From Flavobacteriales bacterium (GTDB taxonomy: Bacteria > Bacteroidota > Bacteroidia > Flavobacteriales_D > Crocinitomicaceae), in the NCBI GenBank assembly GCA_947461185.1, contig CANHJY010000089.1, positions 1 through 7,479 of the forward strand: a stretch of DNA of 7,479 bases, given 5' to 3'. Below are positions 1 to 6,647 of this stretch, one piece after another; within the stretch, counting starts at the first letter, position 1; every line of letters begins with the position of its first letter. The notes under the pieces were generated by a model. The model saw nothing but the letters and a program-made list of their open reading frames with translations. It made no database searches and was not told the origin of the DNA. A program made the position numbers and the translations under genes.

Positions 1-1
1 A

Positions 2-1711
2 CTCACCGCACTTCTGGCTCTAAACGTATCGAAACAAGTCTTGGATGCTTTCGTAGCAATCGAAGAAAACATGCAAAAGGCAGCTATTAACCATTTAGAA
101 AGAGGTGATGGCGCCAAAAGAAGTCTGAGTGGTGAGCTAGCAGTAGCCGAAAAGGATAAAGAAGATCCAACGAAGGTGAAGGCCAAGAAAATCAAGTACT
201 TTTTGGATGTAATGAATAAAATTGATGCTGAAACTGGAAAGTTTATCGAGTTGGTAGACGGTATCAAAAAAGAGATACTTACAAAAAGTGGTGAGGATTT
301 GTCAATTGGTGACAAAGACGCAGCCAAAATTTTGTGGGTAGATTACAACAAAAAAGAGCCAATAAGACCAGCACGAATGAATTTGGCTGCAGTACAGGCG
401 AAAGATCAATATGACGTTCCAATGGACGAATTAGTTGGTTCTGAGCCAATGACGCCTGAGGCAGGTAAGTCCGGTATGAAGTTGTGGAAAGCTTACAACG
501 ACTACCGCTCTAACTTAGTCAAATTGGTTGGTACTTACACTGTAAATGGAAAAGATTGGACAATTAATCCTACAGCAATTAATAATTACAAAGATTTCAA
601 TGATTTGACGAAGCAAGTTGAGGCAATGATTGAAAAAAGTAATTGCAACAAAAAAGAGGATAAGGGTAAGTTACGTGACTTGTATATCGAATTAACCAAG
701 CCTGAAAAGGTAATGGCTGGTGGTGAAGGCGAAGAGCAAAAGGAATGGCCTTGGATTGGTAAAACTTTTGATCACGCTCCGTTAGTGGCGGCTATTGCAT
801 CTTTAACTTCACTTCAAGTGGAAGTTTTAGGAGCTCGTGCAAGTGCTTTTGAACATATTAAAAGTCGCGTATCTACAGGAGAATTTAGCTTTAACAGTAT
901 AGAAGGTTTTGCTGTAGGACCTACAATGGTTACGCAAGGAGATGAAGCTGAGTTAAAAGTAATGATGGCAGCCTTTGATACCGATAACCAACCAGTTATT
1001 TCAGGAGGTAATTTTACTGTCAATAACGGGCAAGGTATTATGAAAATTTCAACTTCCGGATTAGGAGATAAGAAATTAAGCGGTACTGTAAAAATTCGTA
1101 AGAAATCGGGTGATTGGGCTGAAAAACCTTGGACATATACTGTTAAAGTAATTAAAGGTCAAGGAAGTGTTCAGCTAGATGATATGAATATCCTTTTTAT
1201 TGGTTGGGACAACAGAGCTTCTGTTTCAGCTTCAGGTTATGATCAGGCTAGTTTAACTGGTACAGGTTGTTCAATACGAAAAGATAGTAAGGGATATATA
1301 GTAACACCTACTGGTAAAGCTAATTCAATTGTTAAGTTGAATGTACAAGGTAAAAATTCAGTAACGGGTAAGACAGCAAATGTAGGTACATTGTCGTGTC
1401 GTGTTAAAAATTTACCTCCTGCTAGTTTATATTTTGGACAAGCCGGAAATGGCGGTATGGCAGATAAATATGGCAAGAAGCTTTTCGTTAAGTATGGTGA
1501 TGGTGGAATTGTACCAGCTACGTTTAATGTTTTAACTTGGGAGATGGAATTTAAAGGCCGAACTTTTTCAGGCTCTGGTAATACCTTATCTGCAGAAGCT
1601 CAAAAGGCTTTATCACAGGCTTCCTCAGGTTCTACAGCTGTTTTCGTTGCAAAATATGCGAGTTCTTCTGGTAAAGGAGGAGGTACAAGTCTATGTAAGG
1701 TTAAATTTTAA
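2..1711 (+). CDS. gldM: GldM, T9SS/gliding motor shaft protein (5' end cut off by window)
   Basis: GldM (PorM in Porphyromonas) is anchored in the inner membrane beside GldL by one N-terminal helix and reaches through the periplasm as an elongated dimer to the GldK/GldN ring, passing motor energy to the type IX secretion system and to gliding. The frame is open to the left edge: residues just before the first TTG read LTALLALNVSKQV, the end of the family's N-terminal membrane helix, so the gene starts outside the window, probably by about 20 codons. About 569 residues are visible. A helical, charged first domain covers roughly residues 14-240. Beta-rich domains follow, starting near 293 (SFNSIEGFAVGP), near 388 (VQLDDMNILFIGWDN) and near 466 (CRVKNLPPASLYFG), matching the known D1-D4 order. 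The stop is TAA. The family averages a little over 500 residues as I recall, so this is somewhat long. It is co-transcribed with gldN, 9 bases downstream. Identification is firm. Confidence 0.95.
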   Translation, partial: LTALLALNVSKQVLDAFVAIEENMQKAAINHLERGDGAKRSLSGELAVAEKDKEDPTKVKAKKIKYFLDVMNKIDAETGKFIELVDGIKKEILTKSGEDLSIGDKDAAKILWVDYNKKEPIRPARMNLAAVQAKDQYDVPMDELVGSEPMTPEAGKSGMKLWKAYNDYRSNLVKLVGTYTVNGKDWTINPTAINNYKDFNDLTKQVEAMIEKSNCNKKEDKGKLRDLYIELTKPEKVMAGGEGEEQKEWPWIGKTFDHAPLVAAIASLTSLQVEVLGARASAFEHIKSRVSTGEFSFNSIEGFAVGPTMVTQGDEAELKVMMAAFDTDNQPVISGGNFTVNNGQGIMKISTSGLGDKKLSGTVKIRKKSGDWAEKPWTYTVKVIKGQGSVQLDDMNILFIGWDNRASVSASGYDQASLTGTGCSIRKDSKGYIVTPTGKANSIVKLNVQGKNSVTGKTANVGTLSCRVKNLPPASLYFGQAGNGGMADKYGKKLFVKYGDGGIVPATFNVLTWEMEFKGRTFSGSGNTLSAEAQKALSQASSGSTAVFVAKYASSSGKGGGTSLCKVKF

Positions 1712-1720
1712 TATATCGGT

Positions 1721-2797
1721 ATGATAAGCAAATTAATTTTTTCAACTCTTCTAACCTCATGTGTTATGAACCTTTTATATGCTCAAGGTGGTGCTATAGA
1801 AGGTGGACCAATTGGTTCAAGTGATGTTTTGGATGGTGTCTATGTGCCAACTCATGTTCCATTGAAGAAATCAATGAAATATGAGGTTGTTAGGGAAGCT
1901 GATTACATATGGGGAAAAAGGGTATACAGAAAAATCGATTTGCGTGAAAAAATGAATTACCCGCTAAAATATCCACTTGATTTTGTTGGGGCGAACATAC
2001 CTGAACCTAATGATCTTTGGATAAGAAATTCAAATAGATGGTCGTTATGGACGATAATTAGATATTTGGTAATGGAGGGGAAAGTGACTGTTTACCATCA
2101 TGCAAATCCATCCAACGCTGATTACAAAAACGGAGATCAATTTATTTATCCAATCAAATCGAAATTTGATCAAGATGCTTATTTTTATGATGAGGCTTAT
2201 AGAAAAGAACTTTTTCGATATTTAGGTGCGCTCGGAGATTATAAAATAAACGAGGAGACTGGCGAGGTTTTGTCACAGACAGATGATAATGGCGATCCTT
2301 TATTAGATCAATACGGAATTCCGATTCCATTACCAAGAGATACTACTTGGCTTGAGGGTGGTGACATTTTGGGTTATGAGTTAAAAGAAGATTGGTTCTT
2401 TGATAAAGAGCGTTCTGTTTTAGATGTTAGAATAATCGGAATCGCTCCAATTGTAAACTTTGCAGATGAATACCTTAGTAAGCCTGTCACTTTTAACGAA
2501 GTAAAAAATGATTGGAATGCAAAGATAGTAATGGAAGCACCTCTATTTTGGCTTTATTTCCCTGAATTGAGAGAGTATTTAGCCAATTACTACGTCTACA
2601 ACGAAGATAACGATGCACAATGGATGTCCTTTGATGATTTCTTTTGGAAAAGACGTTTCAGTAGTTATATATTGAAAGAAAGTAACGTCTTTGATCGTCA
2701 AGTGGAGAGTTATCGTTATGGTATTGATGCTTTGATTGAATCTGAAGCTATTACAGAAGAGATTAGAACCTTAGAACACGATATGTGGAATTTCTAA
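1721..2797 (+). CDS. gldN: GldN, periplasmic ring component of T9SS/gliding machinery
   Basis: GldN (PorN) is a periplasmic protein that binds the lipoprotein GldK in a ring under the outer membrane and contacts GldM; it is needed for type IX secretion and gliding. The 358-residue length fits the family. Residues 1-22 form a signal peptide: a lysine at position 4, a hydrophobic core, then LYAQ before GG. Family hallmarks are RKIDLREKMNYPLKYP near residue 70, WTIIRYLVMEGKVTVYH near 110, GYELKEDWFFDKERSVLDVRI near 220, and the highly conserved end: LFWLYFPELREYLANY, FDDFFWKRRFSSYILKESN, and a final EHDMWNF. The ATG lies 9 bases after the gldM stop with no Shine-Dalgarno sequence, as is usual in Bacteroidota. 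The gene is the last of the operon, because a hairpin terminator follows 17 bases after the stop. The gene order gldM-gldN is the standard end of the gldKLMN cluster; gldK and gldL would lie to the left, outside the window. Confidence 0.95.
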   Translation: MISKLIFSTLLTSCVMNLLYAQGGAIEGGPIGSSDVLDGVYVPTHVPLKKSMKYEVVREADYIWGKRVYRKIDLREKMNYPLKYPLDFVGANIPEPNDLWIRNSNRWSLWTIIRYLVMEGKVTVYHHANPSNADYKNGDQFIYPIKSKFDQDAYFYDEAYRKELFRYLGALGDYKINEETGEVLSQTDDNGDPLLDQYGIPIPLPRDTTWLEGGDILGYELKEDWFFDKERSVLDVRIIGIAPIVNFADEYLSKPVTFNEVKNDWNAKIVMEAPLFWLYFPELREYLANYYVYNEDNDAQWMSFDDFFWKRRFSSYILKESNVFDRQVESYRYGIDALIESEAITEEIRTLEHDMWNF

Positions 2798-2814
2798 AAT
2801 CTTAAGAATAAATT

Positions 2815-2847
2815 AAAAGTGCCTCCTAGTGAGGCACTTTTTGTTTT
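2815..2847 (+). terminator. Intrinsic terminator after gldN
   Basis: A perfect 11-bp inverted repeat, AAAAGTGCCTC (2815-2825) and GAGGCACTTTT (2831-2841), encloses a 5-base loop CTAGT and runs into the T-rich tract TTTTTGTTTT. The hairpin begins 17 bases after the gldN stop. Because the left arm starts with an A-run, the structure would also have a T-tail when read on the minus strand, but no minus-strand gene leads into it here. It separates the gldMN operon from the ABC-F gene. Confidence 0.92.
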
Positions 2848-2854
2848 CGGTAAC

Positions 2855-2883
2855 TTTGTTTTCAACTTTCAGCAGTATCTTTG
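2855..2883 (+). promoter_or_regulatory. Bacteroidota-type promoter (TTTG / TAnnTTTG) for the ABC-F gene
   Basis: TATCTTTG at 2876-2883 is an exact match to the TAnnTTTG -7 element known for Bacteroidota primary sigma factors, and TTTG at 2855-2858 is a candidate -33 element with a 17-base spacer. The match lies directly after the gldN terminator and only 3 bases before the ATG at 2887, so transcription should begin at or within a few bases of the start codon. A second exact match, TAACTTTG at 2851-2858, overlaps the -33 element and could be an alternative -7 element, but I see no good -33 partner for it. Confidence 0.65.
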
Positions 2884-2886
2884 TGT

Positions 2887-4803
2887 ATGATTAATTTGGA
2901 AAGACTTGGGGTTTACTTACCGCAAGGCTATTTGTTTAAAGACGTAAGCTTACAAATCAATAAAGGAGATAAAGTTGGTTTAGTAGGAAAAAATGGCGCA
3001 GGAAAATCCACTTTATTGCGTTTGCTTGGAGGTTCAAATAAACCAACCGAGGGAAAGATCCATACAGTTAAAGGTATAACAGTTGGCTACTTGACCCAAG
3101 ATATTAAAATTGATACCCATCAAAGTGTATTCGAATACCTCAATAATTCGAATGAAGTGTTATGTGGTTTACGCGATGCAATCGAGCATATTAACCAAGA
3201 ATTGGTAAGCAGAACCGATTATGAATCTGATGCCTATTTGGGGCTTTTGGATGAGCTGAATGAATTGAACCATAAGTACAATATTATTGATGGTTATTCT
3301 TGGGAAGAAAAGATTGAAACTACGCTAAAAGGATTAGGTTTTAACGATACTGAAATTCACAACAGTTTAAATACTTTTTCCGGTGGATGGAAAATGCGTG
3401 CGGAATTAGCTAAGATACTCGTTAATAATCCCGATGTTATTTTATTGGATGAACCAACAAATCATCTTGATATCATTTCAATTGGTTGGTTAGAAACCTA
3501 TTTGCAAAAATTCGAAGGCGCAGTTATCATTATCTCTCACGATCGACTTTTTTTGGATAATGTTACCAAGCGCACGCTTGAAATAAGTATGTCCAAGATA
3601 TTTGATTTTCCTTATGCTTATACCAAATACAAGGAGTTGCGCGAAGAAGAATTGGAGCGCCTGCAGGGAGCGAAAAAGCAACAGGATAAGGATATCAAAC
3701 ATGCTGAAGAATTAATAAATAAGTTTCGAGCTAAAAAGAATAAAGCCGCCTTTGCGCAATCCTTGATTAAAAAGTTGGAGAAAACAGAACGCATTGAAGT
3801 TGAAAAGGACAAAGTAGCCAAAATGAACATCACCTTTCCGTTGAGCGTTCAGCCTGGAAAATGGGTTTTGGAATTAAACGATTTAGGGAAAAAATATGGT
3901 GATAAGGTCCTTTTTGAAAACGTGAATATCACAGTTGGACGAGGTGAAAAAATTGCATTATTAGGCCCTAATGGCGTTGGGAAATCCACTTTATTGAAAC
4001 GTGTTTTAAATGTTTTGGATGGTCCCGGAAAGGTAACATATGGTCATAATGTCAATTGTACCTATTTCGCACAAGACCAAGCGGAGCAATTAGATCCCAC
4101 TAAAACGATTTACGAGACAGTAGATGATGTAGCTCAAGGCGAAATTCGAAAGGATTTGAGAAGTATTCTAGGCGCATTTTTATTTTCAGGTGAAGATATT
4201 GATAAAAGAGTAGGTGTTTTATCAGGAGGAGAAAGGACACGTTTGGCTTTATGTCAACTATTGTTGAGTCCTTCAAATGTTTTGATTCTAGATGAACCAA
4301 CGAATCATTTGGATATTTTGAGTAAGGAGGTTCTTAAAGATGCTTTAAAACATTACGAAGGAACTTTTATCGTCGTTTCCCATGACCGAGAGTTTTTAGA
4401 TGGGCTAACCAATAGAATTTGGGATATTGAAAATAAAGGGCTTAAGATTCATCACTTTGATGTAAAAGAATACCTGCAGAAGAAAATGTCGGATGCTTTG
4501 CAAGAATCTAAAGCAGTTGTGAATACGAAACCGATTGTTCCTGAGAAAACGAAAAAAGATACTAAAGAAGTAAATCCTGAAAAAAAACAATTGGAAAAGA
4601 AAATTCAACAGTTGGAAGTAAAAATTGCTGCTTTGGAATCAGAAATTAAAGAGCTGGATAATAATTTGGCTAACTTGGATTACAACGATGAAGAAAATGC
4701 GCAGCAGGTTTTGTCGAACTATGAAATTAAGAAAGGCGGCTTGAATCAAATGATGCTTGAATGGGAGACTTTGACCGAGGAATTATTTGCTCTTGAAGGC
4801 TAA
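2887..4803 (+). CDS. ABC-F family ATPase, YheS/Uup-like ribosome-associated factor
   Basis: ABC-F proteins have two ATPase domains and no membrane segments. They bind the ribosomal E site and act on stalled or poorly placed P-site tRNA; some members give antibiotic resistance. The 638-residue product has Walker A motifs GKNGAGKST (34-42) and GPNGVGKST (360-368), signature motifs FSGGW (164-168) and LSGGE (445-449), Walker B motifs each ending in LDEPTNHLD with catalytic Glu189 and Glu470, and switch His218 and His499 (SHDR in both). The basic helical linker between the domains, about residues 245-310, contains FRAKKNKAAFAQSLIKKLEK and resembles the YheS linker that touches tRNA. The last 75 or so residues are a heptad-like coiled coil (LEKKIQQLEVKIAALESEI), as in Uup and YheS. 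No membrane segment is visible. ATG at 2887 is preferred over the in-frame TTG at 2881, which falls inside the -7 element. It looks like a housekeeping member, not a dedicated resistance gene, but sequence alone cannot settle this. Its stop overlaps that of the next, convergent gene. Confidence 0.93.
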   Translation: MINLERLGVYLPQGYLFKDVSLQINKGDKVGLVGKNGAGKSTLLRLLGGSNKPTEGKIHTVKGITVGYLTQDIKIDTHQSVFEYLNNSNEVLCGLRDAIEHINQELVSRTDYESDAYLGLLDELNELNHKYNIIDGYSWEEKIETTLKGLGFNDTEIHNSLNTFSGGWKMRAELAKILVNNPDVILLDEPTNHLDIISIGWLETYLQKFEGAVIIISHDRLFLDNVTKRTLEISMSKIFDFPYAYTKYKELREEELERLQGAKKQQDKDIKHAEELINKFRAKKNKAAFAQSLIKKLEKTERIEVEKDKVAKMNITFPLSVQPGKWVLELNDLGKKYGDKVLFENVNITVGRGEKIALLGPNGVGKSTLLKRVLNVLDGPGKVTYGHNVNCTYFAQDQAEQLDPTKTIYETVDDVAQGEIRKDLRSILGAFLFSGEDIDKRVGVLSGGERTRLALCQLLLSPSNVLILDEPTNHLDILSKEVLKDALKHYEGTFIVVSHDREFLDGLTNRIWDIENKGLKIHHFDVKEYLQKKMSDALQESKAVVNTKPIVPEKTKKDTKEVNPEKKQLEKKIQQLEVKIAALESEIKELDNNLANLDYNDEENAQQVLSNYEIKKGGLNQMMLEWETLTEELFALEG

Positions 4804-5078
4804 CCGCGACCTTTTTCTTTTTGAATTTTCTTTTGTCTTTTGTAATTGCGTTTGATGGATTTTCGGACAGCCTTGCTTTGATTTTTCATGTGTGCTTTAA
4901 AAGCTTCTTTTTTCGATTTTTTGGCCGTTTTAGCTGCTTGTTTTTTTTGTTTTAAAAGTAACTTTTGTGCCTTTTTATCTTCATTTAAAAGTGAATTCGT
5001 AGTTTGACCAAACGTTATGTTTAATCGAACGATCAATAAAAAGAGAATAATCACGTTATAAAACGTCTTAAACTTCAT
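4800..5078 (-). CDS. Small exported lysine-rich protein, function unknown
   Basis: This 92-residue product, counted from the ATG at 5078-5076, has an N-terminal signal peptide, MKFKTFYNVIILFLLIVR then LNITFG, ending before QTT. The mature part of about 68 residues is extremely basic: 21 Lys and 4 Arg against about 5 acidic residues, mostly helix-forming, with few hydrophobic residues. The stretch HMKNQSKAVRKSIKRNYKRQKK resembles, from memory, a conserved tail in short uncharacterised Bacteroidota proteins; I cannot confirm this without a search. Its role is unknown; binding to anionic envelope polymers or lipopolysaccharide is one guess. The stop codon TAG (4802-4800) shares bases with the ABC-F stop TAA on the other strand, a 4-base tail-to-tail overlap with no terminator between them. 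The start lies 23 bases from the divergent lipoprotein gene. An in-frame TTG at 5093 would add five residues (MFCKV) but is less likely. The coherent signal peptide followed by a charge-biased chain argues for a real gene. Confidence 0.68.
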   Translation of the reverse strand: MKFKTFYNVIILFLLIVRLNITFGQTTNSLLNEDKKAQKLLLKQKKQAAKTAKKSKKEAFKAHMKNQSKAVRKSIKRNYKRQKKIQKEKGRG

Positions 5079-5101
5079 AACTTTACAAAACAAATGTCTA
5101 A
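5079..5101. promoter_or_regulatory. 23-base divergent intergenic gap with possible weak -7 elements
   Basis: Only these bases separate the start codons of the lysine-rich protein gene (minus) and the lipoprotein gene (plus). On the plus strand TAACTTTA (5078-5085) matches 7 of 8 positions of TAnnTTTG and lies 16 bases before the ATG at 5102. On the minus strand TTGTTTTG (5093-5086) matches 7 of 8 and lies 7 bases before its ATG. Neither has a clear TTTG -33 partner, so these are candidates only. Any promoter must extend into the neighbouring coding region. Confidence 0.3.
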
Positions 5102-5527
5102 ATGAAGATAATTCTATTTTTCGTAACGTTAACAGCTTTATTTGTTACTGGATGTAATAAGAACAAAATTCATCCTGTACCGGATATTCCTTTTGATATG
5201 ACAATTGATATCAATTTGCCGAGTTATAATGCTTTGATTGGAGTAGGAAGCTATGCATATGTGAATGGAGGGTCAAGAGGGGTTATAGTCTACAGAAGAA
5301 ATATTGATGAATTTGTAGCTTTTGATAGACATTCACCGGTAGATCTTGATGGTACGTGCCCAGAACCATTATATCCAGACCCGGATAACTTTTTAATGTT
5401 GATTGATTCCTGTGGTCCAGCGAAATTCTCTTTGTTTGATGGATCTCCAGTTGAGGGGTCAGAATTTGGATTGAGGCAATACCAGACGATTTACAACGGA
5501 ACCAATTTGCTTCGAATTTACAATTGA
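5102..5527 (+). CDS. Lipoprotein with degenerate Rieske-like fold, iron ligands absent
   Basis: The 141-residue product starts with a lipoprotein signal (hydrophobic residues 3-15, lipobox VTGC, lipidated Cys18), then a short linker NKNKIHPVPDIP. The remainder follows the plan of a small Rieske domain: GGSRGVIVYRRNIDEFVAFDR (about 56-76), then a cluster-loop-like segment, then CGPAKFSLFDGSPVEGSEF (104-122), and a closing LRQYQTIYNGTNLLRIYN strand pair, like the 'G-S-x-F...DG...GP...L..Y' end of Rieske proteins. In a true Rieske centre the ligands are CxH and CxxH. Here the corresponding places appear to be His77/Pro79 and Asp102/Gly105, so a [2Fe-2S] cluster is not expected. The only two cysteines of the mature chain besides Cys18 are Cys86 and Cys104; they lie where the Rieske disulfide would be and could form one. 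The protein should sit in the envelope facing the periplasm or cell surface. It precedes the ferredoxin gene by 6 bases and is probably co-transcribed with it. The fold assignment is inferred from pattern; the lipoprotein call is firm. Confidence 0.8.
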   Translation: MKIILFFVTLTALFVTGCNKNKIHPVPDIPFDMTIDINLPSYNALIGVGSYAYVNGGSRGVIVYRRNIDEFVAFDRHSPVDLDGTCPEPLYPDPDNFLMLIDSCGPAKFSLFDGSPVEGSEFGLRQYQTIYNGTNLLRIYN

Positions 5528-5533
5528 TTTGCT

Positions 5534-5854
5534 ATGGGTGAAATAAAAGTTACGATAATTGATCGCGAAGGTATTGCGCACGAGTTAGAGGCTCCAACAG
5601 ATATGAACATGAATATCATGGAGTTGTGTAAGGCATATGAGTTGCCAGTGCTCGGCGAATGCGGTGGTATGGCTATGTGCGCAACTTGTCAATGTTATTT
5701 AGAATCAGAAACGGTTCTTTCAGAACAAAGTGATGCAGAATTAGACATGTTAGATCAAGCATTTTTCGTTAAATCTAATAGCCGTTTAGGCTGTCAAATT
5801 CACATTTCGGATGACATAGATGGCATTGTACTTCGACTTGCTCCGGAAGCTTGA
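5534..5854 (+). CDS. Adrenodoxin-type [2Fe-2S] ferredoxin
   Basis: This is a 106-residue soluble electron carrier. Cluster ligands are visible as Cys43-x5-Cys49-x2-Cys52-x34-Cys87 in GECGGMAMCATC and RLGCQIH, the spacing of the adrenodoxin/Isc-Fdx class rather than the plant-type class (Cx4Cx2C). The N-terminal part (IKVTIIDREGIAHELEAPTD) gives the opening beta hairpin of the beta-grasp fold, and SEQSDAELDMLDQAFFVKSNSRLGC is the conserved acidic interaction helix plus fourth ligand segment. There is no signal peptide, so it acts in the cytoplasm, plausibly in iron-sulfur cluster assembly or as a donor to a reductase or hydroxylase; no partner is encoded nearby. The ATG lies 6 bases after the lipoprotein stop, indicating an operon. 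TTGATTTG (5524-5531), just before the start, resembles a -7 element but its best -33 candidate is only 14 bases away. The stop faces that of nadE with a 7-base gap and no visible terminator. Confidence 0.92.
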   Translation: MGEIKVTIIDREGIAHELEAPTDMNMNIMELCKAYELPVLGECGGMAMCATCQCYLESETVLSEQSDAELDMLDQAFFVKSNSRLGCQIHISDDIDGIVLRLAPEA

Positions 5855-5861
5855 TTTTTAC

Positions 5862-6635
5862 TTAGAATAGATCTAAAGGTATTTTGCAAACGGGAATTGG
5901 ATTCATTTTGTGTTGATTCAGTCGATTCAATCTTGTATAAATGGAAAGAACTTCGCTTTGTCGCTCAGATAAATCTGATTTATTGCCATTAAAATCCATT
6001 GCCCATTCCAATTCAGGGTAGCTGGCTCCAATTTGGTCTTCATCAGTTCGACCATCTTCCCAAAGGCCATCTGTGGGCGCAGCTTCACAAATTGATTTGA
6101 TAACATTTAATTCCTCTGCTAATTGACGAACTTGTGTTTTTGTAAGATCTGCTATTGGACTTAAATCAACACCTCCATCACCATATTTGGTAAAAAATCC
6201 AACGCCGAAGTCTTCTATTTTGTTTCCGGTACCTGCAACTAAACATTTATTCGGTTGAGCAATAGCATAAAGTGTGGTCATTCGAAGTCGAGACCTTACG
6301 TTTGCCATGGTTAAATGATCATTTTGAGATGAATCGGGTAAAGTTTGCTCCAGAAGAGAAAATGTATCAGTAAGATTAATTTCGAGCGCTTCAACATGCT
6401 CAAAACGATTCAATAAATCCTCAATATGAAGCTTGGCTCTATCATATTCTGATTTCGTTTGCCGAATTGGCATCGTAACGAGTATCGTTTTTTTACCCGT
6501 TAATGCACAAAGTGTTGAAGTTAAAGCGGAATCAATACCACCGGAAATACCGACAACAAAACCTTGCATTTTGGATTCATCACAATAGTTATTCAACCAA
6601 TTTGTGATGTGTTCAACAACACCTTTTTTATTCAA
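5862..6635 (-). CDS. nadE: NAD+ synthetase, ammonia-dependent type
   Basis: NadE makes NAD+ from nicotinate adenine dinucleotide, ATP and ammonia, the last step of NAD biosynthesis, in the cytoplasm. The 257-residue product is the short single-domain form without the glutaminase domain, so it should use free ammonia or a separate ammonia source. The ATP-pyrophosphatase P-loop SGGIDSA is at 31-37. NVRSRLRM (112-119) and GTGNKIEDFGVGFFTKYGDGG (135-155) are the substrate and ATP/Mg binding segments, and PTDGLWEDGRTDEDQIGASY (187-206) is the conserved late loop. The start is set at TTG (6635-6633): NKKGVVEHITNWL immediately after it aligns with the usual family N-terminus, there is no ATG between the upstream stop and here, and the next Met (residue 23) would remove the first helix. 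The gene follows the beta-barrel gene after a 12-base gap, in the same reading frame, and is probably translationally coupled to it. Confidence 0.94.
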   Translation of the reverse strand: MNKKGVVEHITNWLNNYCDESKMQGFVVGISGGIDSALTSTLCALTGKKTILVTMPIRQTKSEYDRAKLHIEDLLNRFEHVEALEINLTDTFSLLEQTLPDSSQNDHLTMANVRSRLRMTTLYAIAQPNKCLVAGTGNKIEDFGVGFFTKYGDGGVDLSPIADLTKTQVRQLAEELNVIKSICEAAPTDGLWEDGRTDEDQIGASYPELEWAMDFNGNKSDLSERQSEVLSIYTRLNRLNQHKMNPIPVCKIPLDLF

Positions 6636-6647
6636 AGTGAATCTGAG

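Noticed and set aside
1243..1476. 77-residue open frame on the minus strand within gldM (also 814-1023)
   Set aside because: Antisense to well-conserved GldM domains, no signal, motif or start context; ordinary shadow frames.
2881..2886. In-frame TTG as the start of the ABC-F gene
   Set aside because: It overlaps the -7 promoter element and would be at or upstream of the expected transcript start; the ATG six bases later fits the family N-terminus.
3490..3833. Two overlapping minus-strand open frames of about 70 residues inside the ABC-F gene (also 4100-4300 and 4405-4608)
   Set aside because: They oppose the conserved ATPase and coiled-coil coding sequence; their Phe/Leu-rich products are what antisense of Lys/Glu-rich codons gives.
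5053..5066. Small palindrome ACGTT-ATAA-AACGT, considered as an operator
   Set aside because: Five-bp arms lying in the signal-peptide codons of the lysine-rich gene; expected by chance in AT-rich DNA.
5862..5876. Inverted repeat TTAGA / TCTAA at the nadE-ferredoxin convergence, considered as a terminator
   Set aside because: Only 5 bp, all but one pair A-T, inside the end of nadE and with no T-tract; too weak to support.
6633..6640. TCACTTTG on the minus strand as a separate nadE promoter
   Set aside because: It matches the -7 element at 7 of 8 positions but ends on the start codon itself, so a transcript from it would lack the start; the tight junction fits co-transcription better.
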